This document shows positions 47,939 to 60,015 of a stretch of DNA of 64,000 nt, one piece after another. Source of the DNA: Uranotaenia lowii. Taxonomy: Eukaryota > Arthropoda > Insecta > Diptera > Culicidae. The stretch's first letter is position 1; each line of letters opens with the position of its first letter. The notes beneath the pieces were generated by a model. It worked only from the letters and a program-made list of their open reading frames with translations, made no database searches and had not been told where the DNA came from. The stretch is from NCBI RefSeq assembly GCF_029784155.1, contig NC_073692.1, positions 318,239,141 to 318,303,140 of the forward strand. Reading direction: 5' to 3'. The translations under genes and the position numbers were made by a program.

Positions 47939-48573
47939 TACATGATTTGGTACGCTGTTACACTAATTAAAGTAATTTTTGGTTCTATTCGAACTTAATT
48001 TTACATCTTTTCTGTCCCTAAAACTGACATAATAAGAAAAAAGTATACTGCACAATATACTGCATGCATTCAGGGGTATTAAAAGCGTGTCAGACATTAG
48101 ACATAAGGCAGCGCACCTAGCGGTTTATTTCGGAAGCTAGTAGTTCCGCTCAAGATCAAAGATGGTTCCACTCAAGATCATATTTTACTTTTAAAAACTA
48201 CGCCATTAATTGATATTTTGATGGAAAACTTGTTACAAAAACATGAATAATGCTTTTTTATGAGTTTTTCCACCATTTTATTCATTAAGAATCGATTTAT
48301 AACAATCAAGGGTGACATAAATTGACGCTCAAAGTCAGCGTAGATTGATGAAAATTGCAGCAGAAATGCGTATGTTTTTTAATCTTCTAATAACATAATT
48401 TTAGTTCATAAATTTTAGCAAAAATGTTAATGTTTGAATGAAAAGATCTTGAAAAAGTGTTTTTTTTCAACATTTTGATAAGATTCATAAACAATCGTTG
48501 CTTAGAAATTAGGAAAAGTAAATGGTTCCGCTCAAGATCATATTTCGACTAGTTCCGCTCAAGATCATTTACC

Positions 48574-49140
48574 CTAATTTTTAGCCATCTTGATGCACTG
48601 CTAGATGCAGAGGGAACTTGACGATGATGATCTCACTTGAAGCTCGCGCGGATGCAAAATTAATTCAAAGTTTATAAACATGCCAGACTTTCTATCATAT
48701 CCGATTTAAACTGACTTCAGACGACATTTTTAAACGATATTTTTCACTATGCTGTAATTGCAATTTGCAACTTCATTTTAAACGACTTGAGTTATCATTT
48801 CTGATACGATTTCATGTGTTGTGAAGTTTGCCATAAAAAAACACATTCATGGGTTTGTTCGTCAAGTCCATAAATAACTACACATAACATCAGCGATAGT
48901 TATTTGTCACTTTCCAAATCTCATATTCCCTAACCAGGAAAGTACTTATTGCTCAATGAGTAAAAGGCGACTACTATACTCATAACCTGCCAACACTGCA
49001 GTGTAACTGCTAACCGCAGTATAAGTAGTTTCAGTTTACAGTGTGATGATGTAAACATTTGTGCCGTGTTTACTATCATCACCTGCCATCCACAATCATC
49101 GATGATCAATCTCTATTGCTCTCAATAGATGAATTGGAAT
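48574..49140. other. Unassigned sequence
   Basis: No ORF, RNA gene or clear repeat was recognised. It holds short GATGAT and CACTGCAGTG-like motifs only. Confidence 0.4.
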
Positions 49141-49270
49141 GGTCGTTTAGCCTAAAAGCGATCGTTTCTAGCTTATAAGCCAGAATTTCAGGGATCGAAT
49201 CCCGTCATCCTATAATGTAGGTGAAGGCAATGATGTTAGTTTTTGGACGTGAAACGAACACAAACACAAC
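49141..49270 (+). mobile_element. tRNA-like SINE, different family
   Basis: The B-box GGGATCGAATCCC at 49191-49203 is a good match to the pol III consensus. TTTAGCCTAAAAGCG upstream fits an A box loosely. The tRNA-like part does not fold as a full cloverleaf, and a non-tRNA body follows, so it is a SINE-type sequence and not a functional tRNA gene. Confidence 0.5.
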
Positions 49271-49919
49271 GAATTTCAACAGTGTACAATAAAAAAAACA
49301 GAAATTGAAAACAAAAATATGTCTATGGAATATAAAAGATTGTAAACTCTACGGAGTATAAACAGAAACGTTGGTCAGATAGCCTCAGTAACTGGACCTT
49401 ATTAGGAGCAAGTCGATGATGTAGTGAGTTCCAAATCGTGCTGAATAGAATAAAACGAAAAAGACAATAGACGAGTTGGCCAAAACAAACGGAGATAAAA
49501 ATCAATGTATTTTAGTTTTGTCGACGGAAAAGACGGATTTCGTTCAATTCCGAAACCAAAAACCGTAACTTTCAACAAATAAAATTCGTCTTATACGCTC
49601 AACTTCAAGATGAGATTGGAGAATATCCATAAAGGAAATATCACTTCATGGTTAGGATTGATCCGGATAAATTTTCGATTTGATTTACCTTTAGAATCAC
49701 GGAGGTTGAAGTTGTTGGTGATTAAGTTTCACTACATTGGTCAATTTTGTTTAGAATATAATTCCTTACTGTGATCTTGCTAAAATTACTGACTCAGAAC
49801 CTCACTTTAAAGTCCAATAGATTGAATTTTGGAACAGGGAAAACCGAAATTTCGATTTATTCCTCGACAAGCACCGTACTAAATTCAACAAATTTTGTAA
49901 TTTTGTTTAAAAAAAAGTT

Positions 49920-52150
49920 TCGTGATTCACTCGCGGAAACCGAGCGACGAGGAAATTTCGTGGGTGAGGGTAGCTGAAGGATTCTACCTGCAGGTAAACT
50001 ATCGACCAACTACACATATCGCTTCAAAAGATAATAACGCACCGAGGAAGCAACTTCCGACCGAAGAAGCATCACAATATCAACAGTAGTTTTACCGGAA
50101 CACAAAGAACCACAGCACCCTAACTGGCTGCAGGCGGCAGGCATGCAGACGCGCTTGATTTCATCGCGCCGGCGAGTTGAAAACGCAAAGCACACGTCAG
50201 CACGATAGAAGGCTATCAACCATCAGCAGAATCACGCAGCAGACAACAGATAGCCAGCCAAGCCAAGGTAGGTTCTGTGCAAACGGATGAAGGGAGCGAA
50301 ACGACAGAGGAGGGCGCGGAGCGCGAACAAGGATCAAAACAAACAGCAGGATTACATCGTGTAGCATTGTAGGTATACGCGTTGTGTCCGTGATATAATA
50401 ATGTTTGGAAGCCACGCTCCTCTCCTTCCCACCCACGCTTATCACTTGGTGTTTCGTTGATTCTGTTTATGCTGTGTGAGGATTTATCGACGGAATGTTG
50501 TGGAACGATGAGAATGCGTCGAAGAGAGAGAATTGCTGTTGAAAGAGAATTCGGTTCAAAGAAGGCAAACAAATTGAGCTACTCTTGTTGGTGGCGTGAC
50601 GTGACAAAAAGGCGTTGCGTGACGTATCGTATCGCGAGGCACGATAAACGAAAATCGTAGTTGAGAAAAGAGAACGAGTTTTTGGAGCTGTTGAACAGCC
50701 GAAAGGGATTCCGTCAGTAGTGTCGTTGCTTCGGGAAAGGCTGGACGTGTGAATCGTTGTCGCAGTGAATTTCCTGTATGTTTCCAGTGGAGAAGCGTCA
50801 TCATGGCGTATCGCGGTGCCTGCACTGGAATTTTTGGCTGCTGAAGCCAGGGTTTATCTAGGACTGAGAGTGGGGTTGAAAGGGATCAATTGTGATTTCC
50901 GGAGCACAGGTAGCTGGACTATTCGATGAATAACTGGGCCTATCAATCAATCAAGCTAGGCTGAACAATTTTTTTCACATCGAGGTGGCTTTCATCCAGC
51001 GCGGGATTCTTTGAACTCGTGGCAATGCAATCATCGTTGGACATCGTTACAGTGGTGTAGTTACGAGATTGGTAGTGGATTGAGAGAACGGATCCTGCCG
51101 CGGCTCCCGGTTCTTCTCCCTTACAGCTTTGTGCACAAATTCCGGATTCAAGGATAACCGTTCAACTTTGGGGCAGAAGCGAATTGTGAGTGTGTTTTTT
51201 TCTGCAAACTCGGTCGGTCAACTCTTGGCGGACGATACATTTTGAATGAGATTGTAGAATAAAGCTGGAGGAAAAATAAGCGCGCTGTGGTTCACGGCCA
51301 GCCAGTCAGCCAGCGAGCAAGTGGATCAAAGCATTTGGCTACCCAGAGGGCACAATCTCTGGCCAACCGGGAACGCTGCCATCTGTCCGGTCTACAGTCT
51401 GAGTCTGGGTCTATCCGGTCTTTTTGCGCTGGGCTGGAATGATAACGAAGTGCTTAGCCCATCGGAAGGTGGACTACAGCTGAAGGAGCAGAACAGAGCT
51501 ACACAAAAAAAAACCTTCGACCCCAACAGATTAGAGTGAAATTGTCGAGGCTCGTGCCATCCGGAGAACGTGCTATGTGAATTCTCAGCTGCAGCTGGCC
51601 TGTAACTGCTAACCTACCGAAGCTAGGCAGCAAATAAATCGATGTGGTTTGCAAAAAGTTGGTTCAGGGCTGCTGGTCCTTTGTGATTGGGCAAATTGGA
51701 ATAATAAACGGTTATCTGGCCGAAGGCTCTTGGCTCAGCCTGTAGTTAGGCAGCCATTGCTGTATTTGTTATTCGGCTGGATTTTCTGTGCCACCTTTGA
51801 ACCACTGCAGAGAGCTGGTTGGGAGCTAAAAGGTGTTGACAGAGCGCTCCAACAAGTATAGGAGTGTAACAACAACAAGCAGCTTCTGGTGATGTGATTT
51901 CACAACCATTAATGGGTGCGGGCCGCTAGCGAGCTTAATTAAGTTCAACCCGGTGATTTTAAACAATAGGCGTGTGGATGTGATAGTGTCGTTTCCAATA
52001 GTAAACCAGGGAAAGTGTGTGGGTAGTGTTAAGGGGCTCAGTACCAGTATACGTAGTTTGTGTGTTCAAACAAGAAAACATCGGATTATATCGACTAACT
52101 TCTTTTCCGCAGAACGTGTGAAAGCCAGCGGATAAAAAGTGAACGCGGTA
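49920..52150 (+). other. Less AT-rich unique region, possible promoter/5' untranslated exon of a host gene
   Basis: The composition shifts to much higher GC than both sides, with no repeats or element ends visible. ORFs of up to 118 codons on both strands lack domains. The segment ends with AACGCGGTAAATAG near 52142-52155, where GGTAAAT could be a splice donor; no coding exon follows within the window. Many upstream ATGs and CAGCAGAC/CCAGCCAGCC tracts are typical of long insect 5' leaders. This is inference from composition only. Orientation is a guess. Confidence 0.25.
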
Positions 52151-52804
52151 AATAGTTTGATAAAAATTCTAGGAAAACACACTCACGTTTCTGTTTCCAC
52201 GATATAAATGTTTCGTTTTTTTCGGTTCTCGGAAACTCTGTGCTTTTTAAGGTTTAGTTTATTGATTTTGAAATAAAGTTTTCCACTGTTTAATTGTTTG
52301 AAACAATATGCTTTTGTGTTTTTATTACTCCTTCCTTGGTTTTTATGGCACGGCTGTTGAATGTACCTATTGTGTTGCTGTTTTTTTTTCTGGTTTCGAG
52401 AAATCCAGTTTGACCTCTTCACATTTTATGCTTTAGTCCACTTCTGTTATTGGTTTGCTCCGATGTTTGGTTTCGCGCTGATGTTTCATGAATGCGGTTC
52501 AATGTTTTCACCGAGTTTCGATCAATTTTATCATTGCAAAACTTTAAGTGGGGAAGTTATGATGTTTAGCAAATTGTGTTTTGATGTGAATTTTTGATAC
52601 AATATTGCTTTGAAATAGAATCAAAACATTTACAGCGATATCATAAGAAGAAGGTGATTTTTTTTCATTAAAAAAAACTTGGATACGTAAAATTAAAGTA
52701 GCTAAAATTTTCCATTTTAAATAAGATTACCGAATATTGGCCTTTTAAACTATTCGATGTCAAGAATATTTGACAAAATATTCTGTCGAGTTTTTTAACC
52801 AAAA
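52151..52804. other. Unassigned AT-rich sequence
   Basis: No supported feature. If the preceding region is a 5' exon this would be intron. ORFs of 79 and 78 codons on opposite strands have no domain. Confidence 0.35.
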
Positions 52805-52815
52805 CATAAGCAACT

Positions 52816-53082
52816 GAATCAAAGCAATCGAAAGATTCCTTTTAATTCAACCACGGTAAGTGAAAAGTTCATACACCGGTATTTCGATAGCAACTTACAA
52901 TCTTCTTCAGTGAGCGATTTCGTTTGAATTCAATCGAAAACGCTCACTGGAGAAGATAATAAGTTGCTATCGAGATACCGGTATTTGAACTTTTCATTTG
53001 TCGTGGTTGAATTAAAAGGAATCTTTCGATTGCTTTGATTCAGTTCAAGCATTCAACCAAGTAGGCTCACAACACAATAGAG
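52816..53082. mobile_element. Hairpin-forming insertion with 11-bp target duplication
   Basis: CATAAGCAACT occurs at 52805-52815 and 53083-53093. The inserted 267 bp start with a long inverted repeat (arms about 52812-52917 and 52940-53045, roughly 105 bases each, few mismatches) around a short spacer, then a 37-bp tail. It has no ORF. A single transcript would fold into a long hairpin. Confidence 0.75.
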
Positions 53083-53093
53083 CATAAGCAACT

Positions 53094-54040
53094 ATTTAAA
53101 TTCTCTTCTATTTCATACAGTCTCGTGATTTTGAGTAGATTATTTTCAACCATATGTGCTCCAAGGTTTCAAGAGTTCAATTTCATTCCAGCTCGTTGCA
53201 TTGAAAGGTCGGAGGATTTTCAAAATGTTACTTCTTTCTCAAATAATATCAGGTTGTCACTTCCAGGAAGTTTATCAATGAAAGAATGATTTCCAGTAAC
53301 AACAGTGAGACAAAACAGATATCGAATTAGTTGAAGGTCAAATCAAAGCAAGGTATCTTCAAAAAAGTGTATGAAAAGAAAAATGATCCTTAACCTTAAG
53401 AATATTATATTTTTGCCTCACGTACATATCTTCACGGCCAGACGATTCTTGGAGATTTTTCGAAAAATTTTGGTAAAAATAGGGCATATCTAGACAAAAT
53501 ATGAGCATTATTCCAAACCATATAAGAGGAAAGTGGAAGAAAAATTATTTAAATTTAAATATTTCTTCGAAACACATCAGGGTCGTTCATATCGTATCAA
53601 AGGATTTAAAAAAGAAAAATGTTCGTTTTGACTTGAAAATCAATTTGGTACCAAAACTTGATTTTTAAAGAGTAATTTGAGTTTTTTAATCGATTCGGGA
53701 AAAAATATGAATCAACCCGAGTAGAATCCGGGAAATACACAATAATCAGAGCAGAGATCAAGAATTAAGAGACACCGATTTCGATTCGATTTCGATTTTT
53801 CCAGCACGATTTACAGAAAAAAAAATCACGGATACACCTAAGATGTAACCATCATCATTTAAAATATTTATATAAAATATTTATAATAAATTAAAAAAAA
53901 TAAATATTCAGCAAATTCTGTCAAAGGCTTAGCTCCATTATAGAGTTAAGCTATTTTTGGGTGGTATTTGGCGCCGAATATTCGGCCAGATAAATATAAT
54001 TTACATTTCTACTCAAAATAAAACATTACTGGATAAATTA
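53094..54040. other. Unassigned AT-rich sequence
   Basis: No supported gene, RNA or element end. Confidence 0.35.
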
Positions 54041-54410
54041 AGGTTGTCTCGGATTGCACGGTTTAATACGAGTTTGCTCGGATATTTCATACAAAATTTG
54101 GGAAAAGTCCGGTGCGGCCCGGTTTCCCTGATTTTATCGGAAACAGCCCGGGTTTGCCCTGATTTATTCACTTTTTCTTTACCAAATCCGTTAAAAAAAA
54201 CAATTGTGTTCCACTTTTTTTTTTATTTATGGGTCCTTATCGAAATTTTTTGAGCAATTTTTATAAAAATTTATTTTGAAATTTTTTGATAAAAATATTG
54301 AATTTATTGAATAAACTGATAAGTTTCAATGAGATTGGTCGACAATGCTTTGATTTTGCCAGGTATTAAAATAAAATTGCTAATATTTATCCGGCTCGTA
54401 CAGGTGCTGA
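54041..54410. repeat. Diverged remnant of the CCCGG foldback family
   Basis: AAGGTTGTCTCGGATTGCACGG, AAAGTCCGGTGCGGCCCGG and GCCCGGGTTTGCC follow the order of the left arm of the element at 9883-9990. A weak counterpart (TTTTGCCAGGT, ATCCGGCTCG) is near 54355-54400. It is an old, incomplete copy. Confidence 0.55.
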
Positions 54411-55349
54411 AAAAATTACACTTTATAAAAAAATATTCCCATATGTATTAGGTTTAGACAGTACGAGTTGAGCAAGATTATTTAAGGAAAGTTAGAAAAA
54501 AATCCAGTGAAAACTTAATTTTTTGAGCATCCTTCATGAATGAATTTATAACTTTGTTTTAAGGTACTTTAAATGATTTCTGTTTCATTAAACATTTGTA
54601 AAACAATTGGTGGCAAATTTTTCTCATATTAATTTTGCTTGAACAATTCTTTTTTAAAGAGTATAAAAATGTTAAGGTTCTGTATAATTATTCAGCTTTG
54701 AGCTATTCGACTATAATAATAAGGTTTTTATTTTTTTTTAATTAATATAGATTTAGATAGTTAATGGATTTTCAAGGTTTTATTTCAGTGAGGAATTTTT
54801 TGTATGTACATACTTAAATTAACAAATAATAACCTAATTATTTTCAACCACAAAATATTTAGGATTGAAAGTAAGAGATTATGATTGCGGATCGAATTAG
54901 ATTCATTTTTTACTTCTAAAATTTAAAATTTTAGTTAGAAACTTTGTTTTCAATAACCAAGCAATTTTGAACAATTTATTCAGTTTATAAAGCCACAATC
55001 GGCTAAGTCAGTGTATGTCTTTAATTTCCAATATGAAAACCTTTCAAATATATTTACAACTTAATTTTTGCTTGTATAAAAAGTACAAGTTCTTTGACCA
55101 ATAAAAATTCATTATATTCAATTTGTTATAAAAATAAAATCCTAAAAATATTTTTAAAAAAGTTGAATCTGTATATTACAAGAAAGAGTTCTTAAAATGA
55201 ATCCAATTTGTTTCCAAACTTATTTTTAAAAATATAAAATATTAAAATTAAATTTTGAATCTAGAATCCAAGCTATGAAACTGCGATCTCCTGCTATTTG
55301 ATTCCTTAATAAATATCTCACATTGATATGTTTATCTAGATTATAATAT
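54411..55349. other. Unassigned AT-rich sequence
   Basis: Very AT-rich, no ORF of note and no recognised repeat boundary. Confidence 0.35.
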
Positions 55350-56213
55350 GGGAGAGTGGGGAATCATGGGCCACTTTTTTTCGTTATTTTATAACTTCTT
55401 TATTATAGAAGATAAAATAAAAATAAAAAATGGTACGGTTTTTTACATTTTCAAGGTATCACAAGGTATTTTTTTTTTATTTTTAATAAGTTATTTTTCC
55501 CAAATTCTGACTGTTTTAGAAAAAGCAATAATTTTTGGATTTTGAAAAATGGTGGGGAATCGTGGGCCAGTAAATCCAAATTGACCAAATAACATGCAAA
55601 GTTTATGAGTTGACCTAAAACTGTGATTTCATAATTCATTTTGTTATTTTAAAGCAATTTCAAATGATGAAATAAAAACGAGAGCTGTGTATGATCGAAT
55701 AGATACCAAAAACTGGCTCGCGAACGTTTTTGCAAAATTCCTTATATAGATGGACAAAATATTTTCCATAACTCTTCATTTGGCATAAGAAAACTTTATA
55801 TATAGGGAAAACGTTCAGAATGTGTATAAAAACATAAAAATATAGGTGATTAAAGATGTGTGGCCCACGATTCCCCACAAGCTATGTTTTGCAAATTGGT
55901 TGCGTTTGGGTGACTTATTGATGTTTCATCAAAAATTCCTTTTCCACGTGAAAGATCAAACAAAACTAAGATCATAAGCGTATGAGCTTATTTTTGTTAT
56001 GAACTTCAGGTTTCCCATCGATGCAATTAGCGGGTGTATTTTTAATGATGCGTATTTAAGTCAACAACATGTATGCTAAATATATGTATGCAAATATATG
56101 CTCACGCAAAGCGACGAAGATGACAGTTGGTTCGAGATTTTTATCTCAACACACATCTGAGATATTAAAAGTGGCTCACGTTTCCCCATGGCCCACAATA
56201 CCCCACTCTCCCC
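55350..56213. mobile_element. TIR/foldback MITE with GGGGAATC-TGGGCCA motifs
   Basis: The left end GGGAGAGTGGGGAATCATGG pairs with the complement of the right end (GGGGAGAGTGGGGTATTGTG). Two internal copies, TGGGGAATCGTGGGCCA near 55553 and its complement near 55861, lie symmetrically. Length is 864 bp; no transposase. The exact target duplication is unclear. The ORF at 55348-55545 reads through the TIR and is not a gene. Confidence 0.7.
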
Positions 56214-58880
56214 TTCAGAACTTCGAGCTGAACCTGAATCTAAATTTTTTATTTGAATTCAGAACCTGAATACTGCCTTTTGAATCTGAGGTCGAAATTC
56301 TGAGTTCCGAATCCGACTAGGAATTTTCAATCTCAGTTCCAGAAGAAATTTGTATCAAAACCCTCAACCATAAATCTCTTTTTAGAATTCTGAAATTTCA
56401 CCTTTTAATATGAATTCTTTCTTCAGGTATTTATTTGAAATTCAACTTTTTAATCTAAGTGATAAATGATGAACCTATTTCGGATTTTTCAGTTCAGGAC
56501 CACTTTTATAAAACATTCTCAAGTTCCAATTCTGCAAAAAAATTGAAAAGTTGAAATTTGGTTATAGTTGTAGCTATAATTCTCTTTTTCAGAAAAAAAA
56601 ATCCCAGAAAAAAACAAAAAAAAACAAATTTTTCAGATTCCGAAATGATGAGTTATAAAATGCGAAATGCATCTAGATGAGGTTTCAAATGCATAACTAA
56701 GATTAGAATCAGGTTGTTTTCCCAATGATGATCCAAACTGGATTTCAATAACATGAAAAACTGAATAAAGAAACCGAAATCTGATTATAACCATCAAAAT
56801 TCAATGTTTATAAGCAATTAATAAGGGTTATTTTCTTCAATATCAAAACTACTTAATAAAAATATTGAAGAAAAGCACTTTAAAACCCGTTTTCGTACTC
56901 ATTCCAAAACACATCAGTCAATTTTAACTCATACTTTCAATTTCTACAAAATCGTTGATGTTAATTTTGATGAGATTTGCTCAAAAAACTTGAAGGCAAA
57001 ATACGTAATATTATTTTTAATGAATCGAGTTTCCATCATCAAGTAAGAATTTGTTTGAAAAACTGTGATAGAATTGTGGACCTGGAATAAGATTTCGAGG
57101 TTTTGGCTTTAGTTCTGATTCAAGACTGTTACACTTCATAATTTTAGTCTTTTATCAAAATTTGATAAAGAATTTGAAATTTTGAATTTAGAAAAAAAAA
57201 ACAGCTTGGCTTTTCAAAACCTTATGGGGGGAGGGGTTTAACCCCTAACTCCACCCCCCTTTTCTACGGCCATGCTCTAAACTTTTCTTAAACTGTAGTT
57301 TATTAAAAATAGTAAATTATGATTAGTCTTAATTATAGCAGTTCATGAAAAAATTGAAATAAAAGTTTAGTCATTGATTGAAAAGGTTGCTTACCCCAGA
57401 TCTATGCTGGTAGCTCAAAAAATTTAAGTAATCAATTTTTTGAGTTCTCGCATTTTGAATATAAAGTTTATTAAAAATTGACTTTACAAACTTATTATTC
57501 ATCTTTCAAATGATTCCAGCTAAAAAAAACCAAATTTTTGTTTTTATTCCAATATGTCAATCGTGAAAGCATTAAACAAACGTTATAATGGAATGTTTTC
57601 AGAGCAACGGAAAACTTACATTTTTTTTTTTTACTTTTGCAAAATGTTCGTTATGGGTCCACTTGATCTCTAGAGTAAAAAAAAATATTTTATTAACAGA
57701 TCATGATCATTTCTTAGCACGAAATTTCAAACATTCATCCATACTGATATTAATATTATTGCCAAGCAAAAAGGTCTTAAAAGATTTATTTTGTCAGAAA
57801 AAGTGTAGGGATAAAAAAAACTTAAAAAAGGCTCTTTCCTTAGACTTATTAATAATGAAAAAATATGACCAAAAACACTAAATGAAACTTGAATATTTCG
57901 AATTGGTATGATTTTTGCCAAAGGAAGGTGCATTTCAATATTTGAAGGATCAAGCTTTCAATAATAAATCATCAAATCTTCTTGAATAAAGGAGTCTTCT
58001 TTTACTAGAAAAATTTCAGTATTTTTTTCGTTCCACGAAAATGCTTCATATTCATCTACGGGACCAAGCGTCGTTTTAGTTTTTCGAGCCTATAAACTTG
58101 GAATAACATGCAGCATGGCCGTAAAAACGAGGGTCCAAAAAAGCAAACGAGGCGTTCTACTCTACACTCAAAATTTTAAATTCATAATCAAATTATCATA
58201 ACAGAGTGAGACTTTTTAAAAGCAACAATCTAGACTAAAAACTATTGCCAAAAACTCAGAAACCCATTTCAAGTTAAAAATTCTTCTGCAGTTTTTCAAA
58301 ATTTTCTCTCTTGTTCATAGAAATTCAGATCTGAATATTAAATTTTAAATTAAATAAAATGCATTTCGGAGATTCTGATTCCATATAGATACCTCTAAAG
58401 AAAGTTATATTTCTATTTTCGTTTTTCGGACTCTGTATCCAGTTTAAGATTCTTGATTTTCAGTTCAAATAATCATGAAAAATTGATAATGAAAAGCTGC
58501 TTTGAAATCCTGGTTCAAATTTTTTTTAACATCAAATCTGAATCATGTTTTTTGAAAATCAAATGTAATTTCAATGTTTTGAGTCTAGTACTCCGAATAT
58601 AAAAAAAGATTTTTGTATTTTCGAGTTCAAAGTTCTTTAACTTAATTCTTACTCAATTTCAAACACGTAAAGCTTCTTAATAGCGATCCTAAATTTAAAA
58701 CTCAAATCTAGATTCACAATTTGTAATTCATATTTTTATTCATATTCACAATACCGATATAAAATAAATAACACCATTTTCACGATTTTTTCTAGAGCTA
58801 TCGTTCAAACAAATGTATTCAAATTTTTTGCATTATACAAAGGATTGTTAAAAGAACATTTAGTAATTTTTTCGTAGAAA
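56214..58880. other. Unassigned AT-rich sequence with degenerate GAATC/TTCAGA motifs
   Basis: Between about 56215 and 56480 and again 58300-58740, loose repeats of AATCTGAAT, TTCAGAACC and TTTGAATT occur without fixed period, probably decayed simple repeats. A GC-rich palindromic patch (57223-57262: GGGGTTTAACCCC within) is followed by CTACGGCCATG, complement of the motif before the poly-G run at 26290; a further copy CATGGCCGTAAAAACG is near 58115. Confidence 0.4.
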
Positions 58881-58899
58881 AATATTGAGAAATGAGCCG

Positions 58900-59270
58900 A
58901 CGACGGAGCACTTTCGAGGATGCCTTTTAAAAAACAGGATTTGCGGTGGACACTGTATCTCAGCACAGAATCATCTGAAGTCAGAAAATCAGGGCAAAAT
59001 ATTTTTAATAGATGTTTTTCTGGACTCCAACGTTTTTATTTAACTTAAAAAAAAATTAATGAAATTTTTGTGGCTGTCTGAAGTAAAAACTACGATTTTT
59101 CACGAAAACATCCGCCATTTTTTATCTGTAAAATCTCCCCAAAGTAAAAAAAAAGAAAAACGTTGGGGTCTGGTATTTTATATGAAGAAAATATGTTCCA
59201 AATTTGAAAAGAATCGGATAAGTAGTTTTCAAATGGCGATGTCCACGGACTTTAAAAATGTTCTTTCGAG
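58900..59270. repeat. Probable foldback repeat
   Basis: CTGGACTCCAACGTTTTT (59022-59039) pairs with the complement of a later segment (AAAACGTTGGGGTCTGG, 59157-59173). Further out, GTGGACA (near 58948) pairs with TGTCCAC (near 59240). The arms are imperfect. The ORF at 59059-59319 spans the loop and has no domain. Confidence 0.4.
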
Positions 59271-60015
59271 AAAAACGCGTTTGAAGTTTTTGCTCTTGCT
59301 TTCTTGCAGTATAAGATAGGAGGAGATAAAGGGCTATAATTTTTTACAGTTTTGCTTCAATTGACTTGAAAATTTGACACAACATTGAAATGTTTTACAA
59401 TAAGAAAATAAAAAAAAATCGATTTTTTGAAATTGTTATTTTATTTGTGGCCATTTAATTACTTTTTTTTGTCTTGTTAAGGCCATTCAAACCATACGAT
59501 ACTCGTCTGTTTACGTTCAAAAACAAAATTACTCATTCTTCTATATCTTTATCCATAGATTTTATTACTTTAACAAATATTTTCATTTAGGTTCTATGAT
59601 AAATAAGGCTGGAACAAATGTCAATTTCTTCTTTTGTCACTCCCCCAACAATTCTTTGAAATATCCAAAATTCACGAATGGGGGAAATAAATAAAATTTG
59701 AAGTATTTTATGTAAATTTCGAAAAAAAAATATCCGAAAGATTACAAGACCAAAAATAAATTGATGAAGATGGAAGTTATTTACCTTTTAATTTTCTTGA
59801 TTTTATTGAATTTTTCAATGAAAAATTACTAGATTTATATGGTTTTGTGCAGTGACATACCTAGTATGTTATTTTGTTGCATTCAAGCTTTCATGCAATT
59901 TATTAAATTTTGATTTTTTTTGCATAATTGTTTATGGCCCCTTCATCGATGTTCCTACTTCGAATGGCAAAAAAAGAATTTGAAATTTGTTCTGGCTCCT
60001 CATACATATACATAA

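Larger units (their letters stand above)
43963..48573. mobile_element. 4.6-kb TA-flanked region with inverted terminal motif clusters (candidate composite DNA transposon)
   Basis: The left end is TA-GGGTGAATGATCTTGAGC; the right end, complemented, is TA-GGGTAAATGATCTTGAGC. GATCTTGAGCGGAAC occurs at 43971, 44167 and 44190 on the plus strand. Its complement occurs at about 48146, 48168 (one change), 48528 and 48555. Seven copies face inward from both ends. This resembles the IR/DR ends of some Tc1-type elements, but no transposase ORF remains. It could instead be two separate MITE remnants. Other repeats sit inside. Confidence 0.55.

Noticed and set aside
49141..49215. A functional tRNA gene
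   Set aside because: The B box is good, but the A box is poor and arms do not pair as a cloverleaf.
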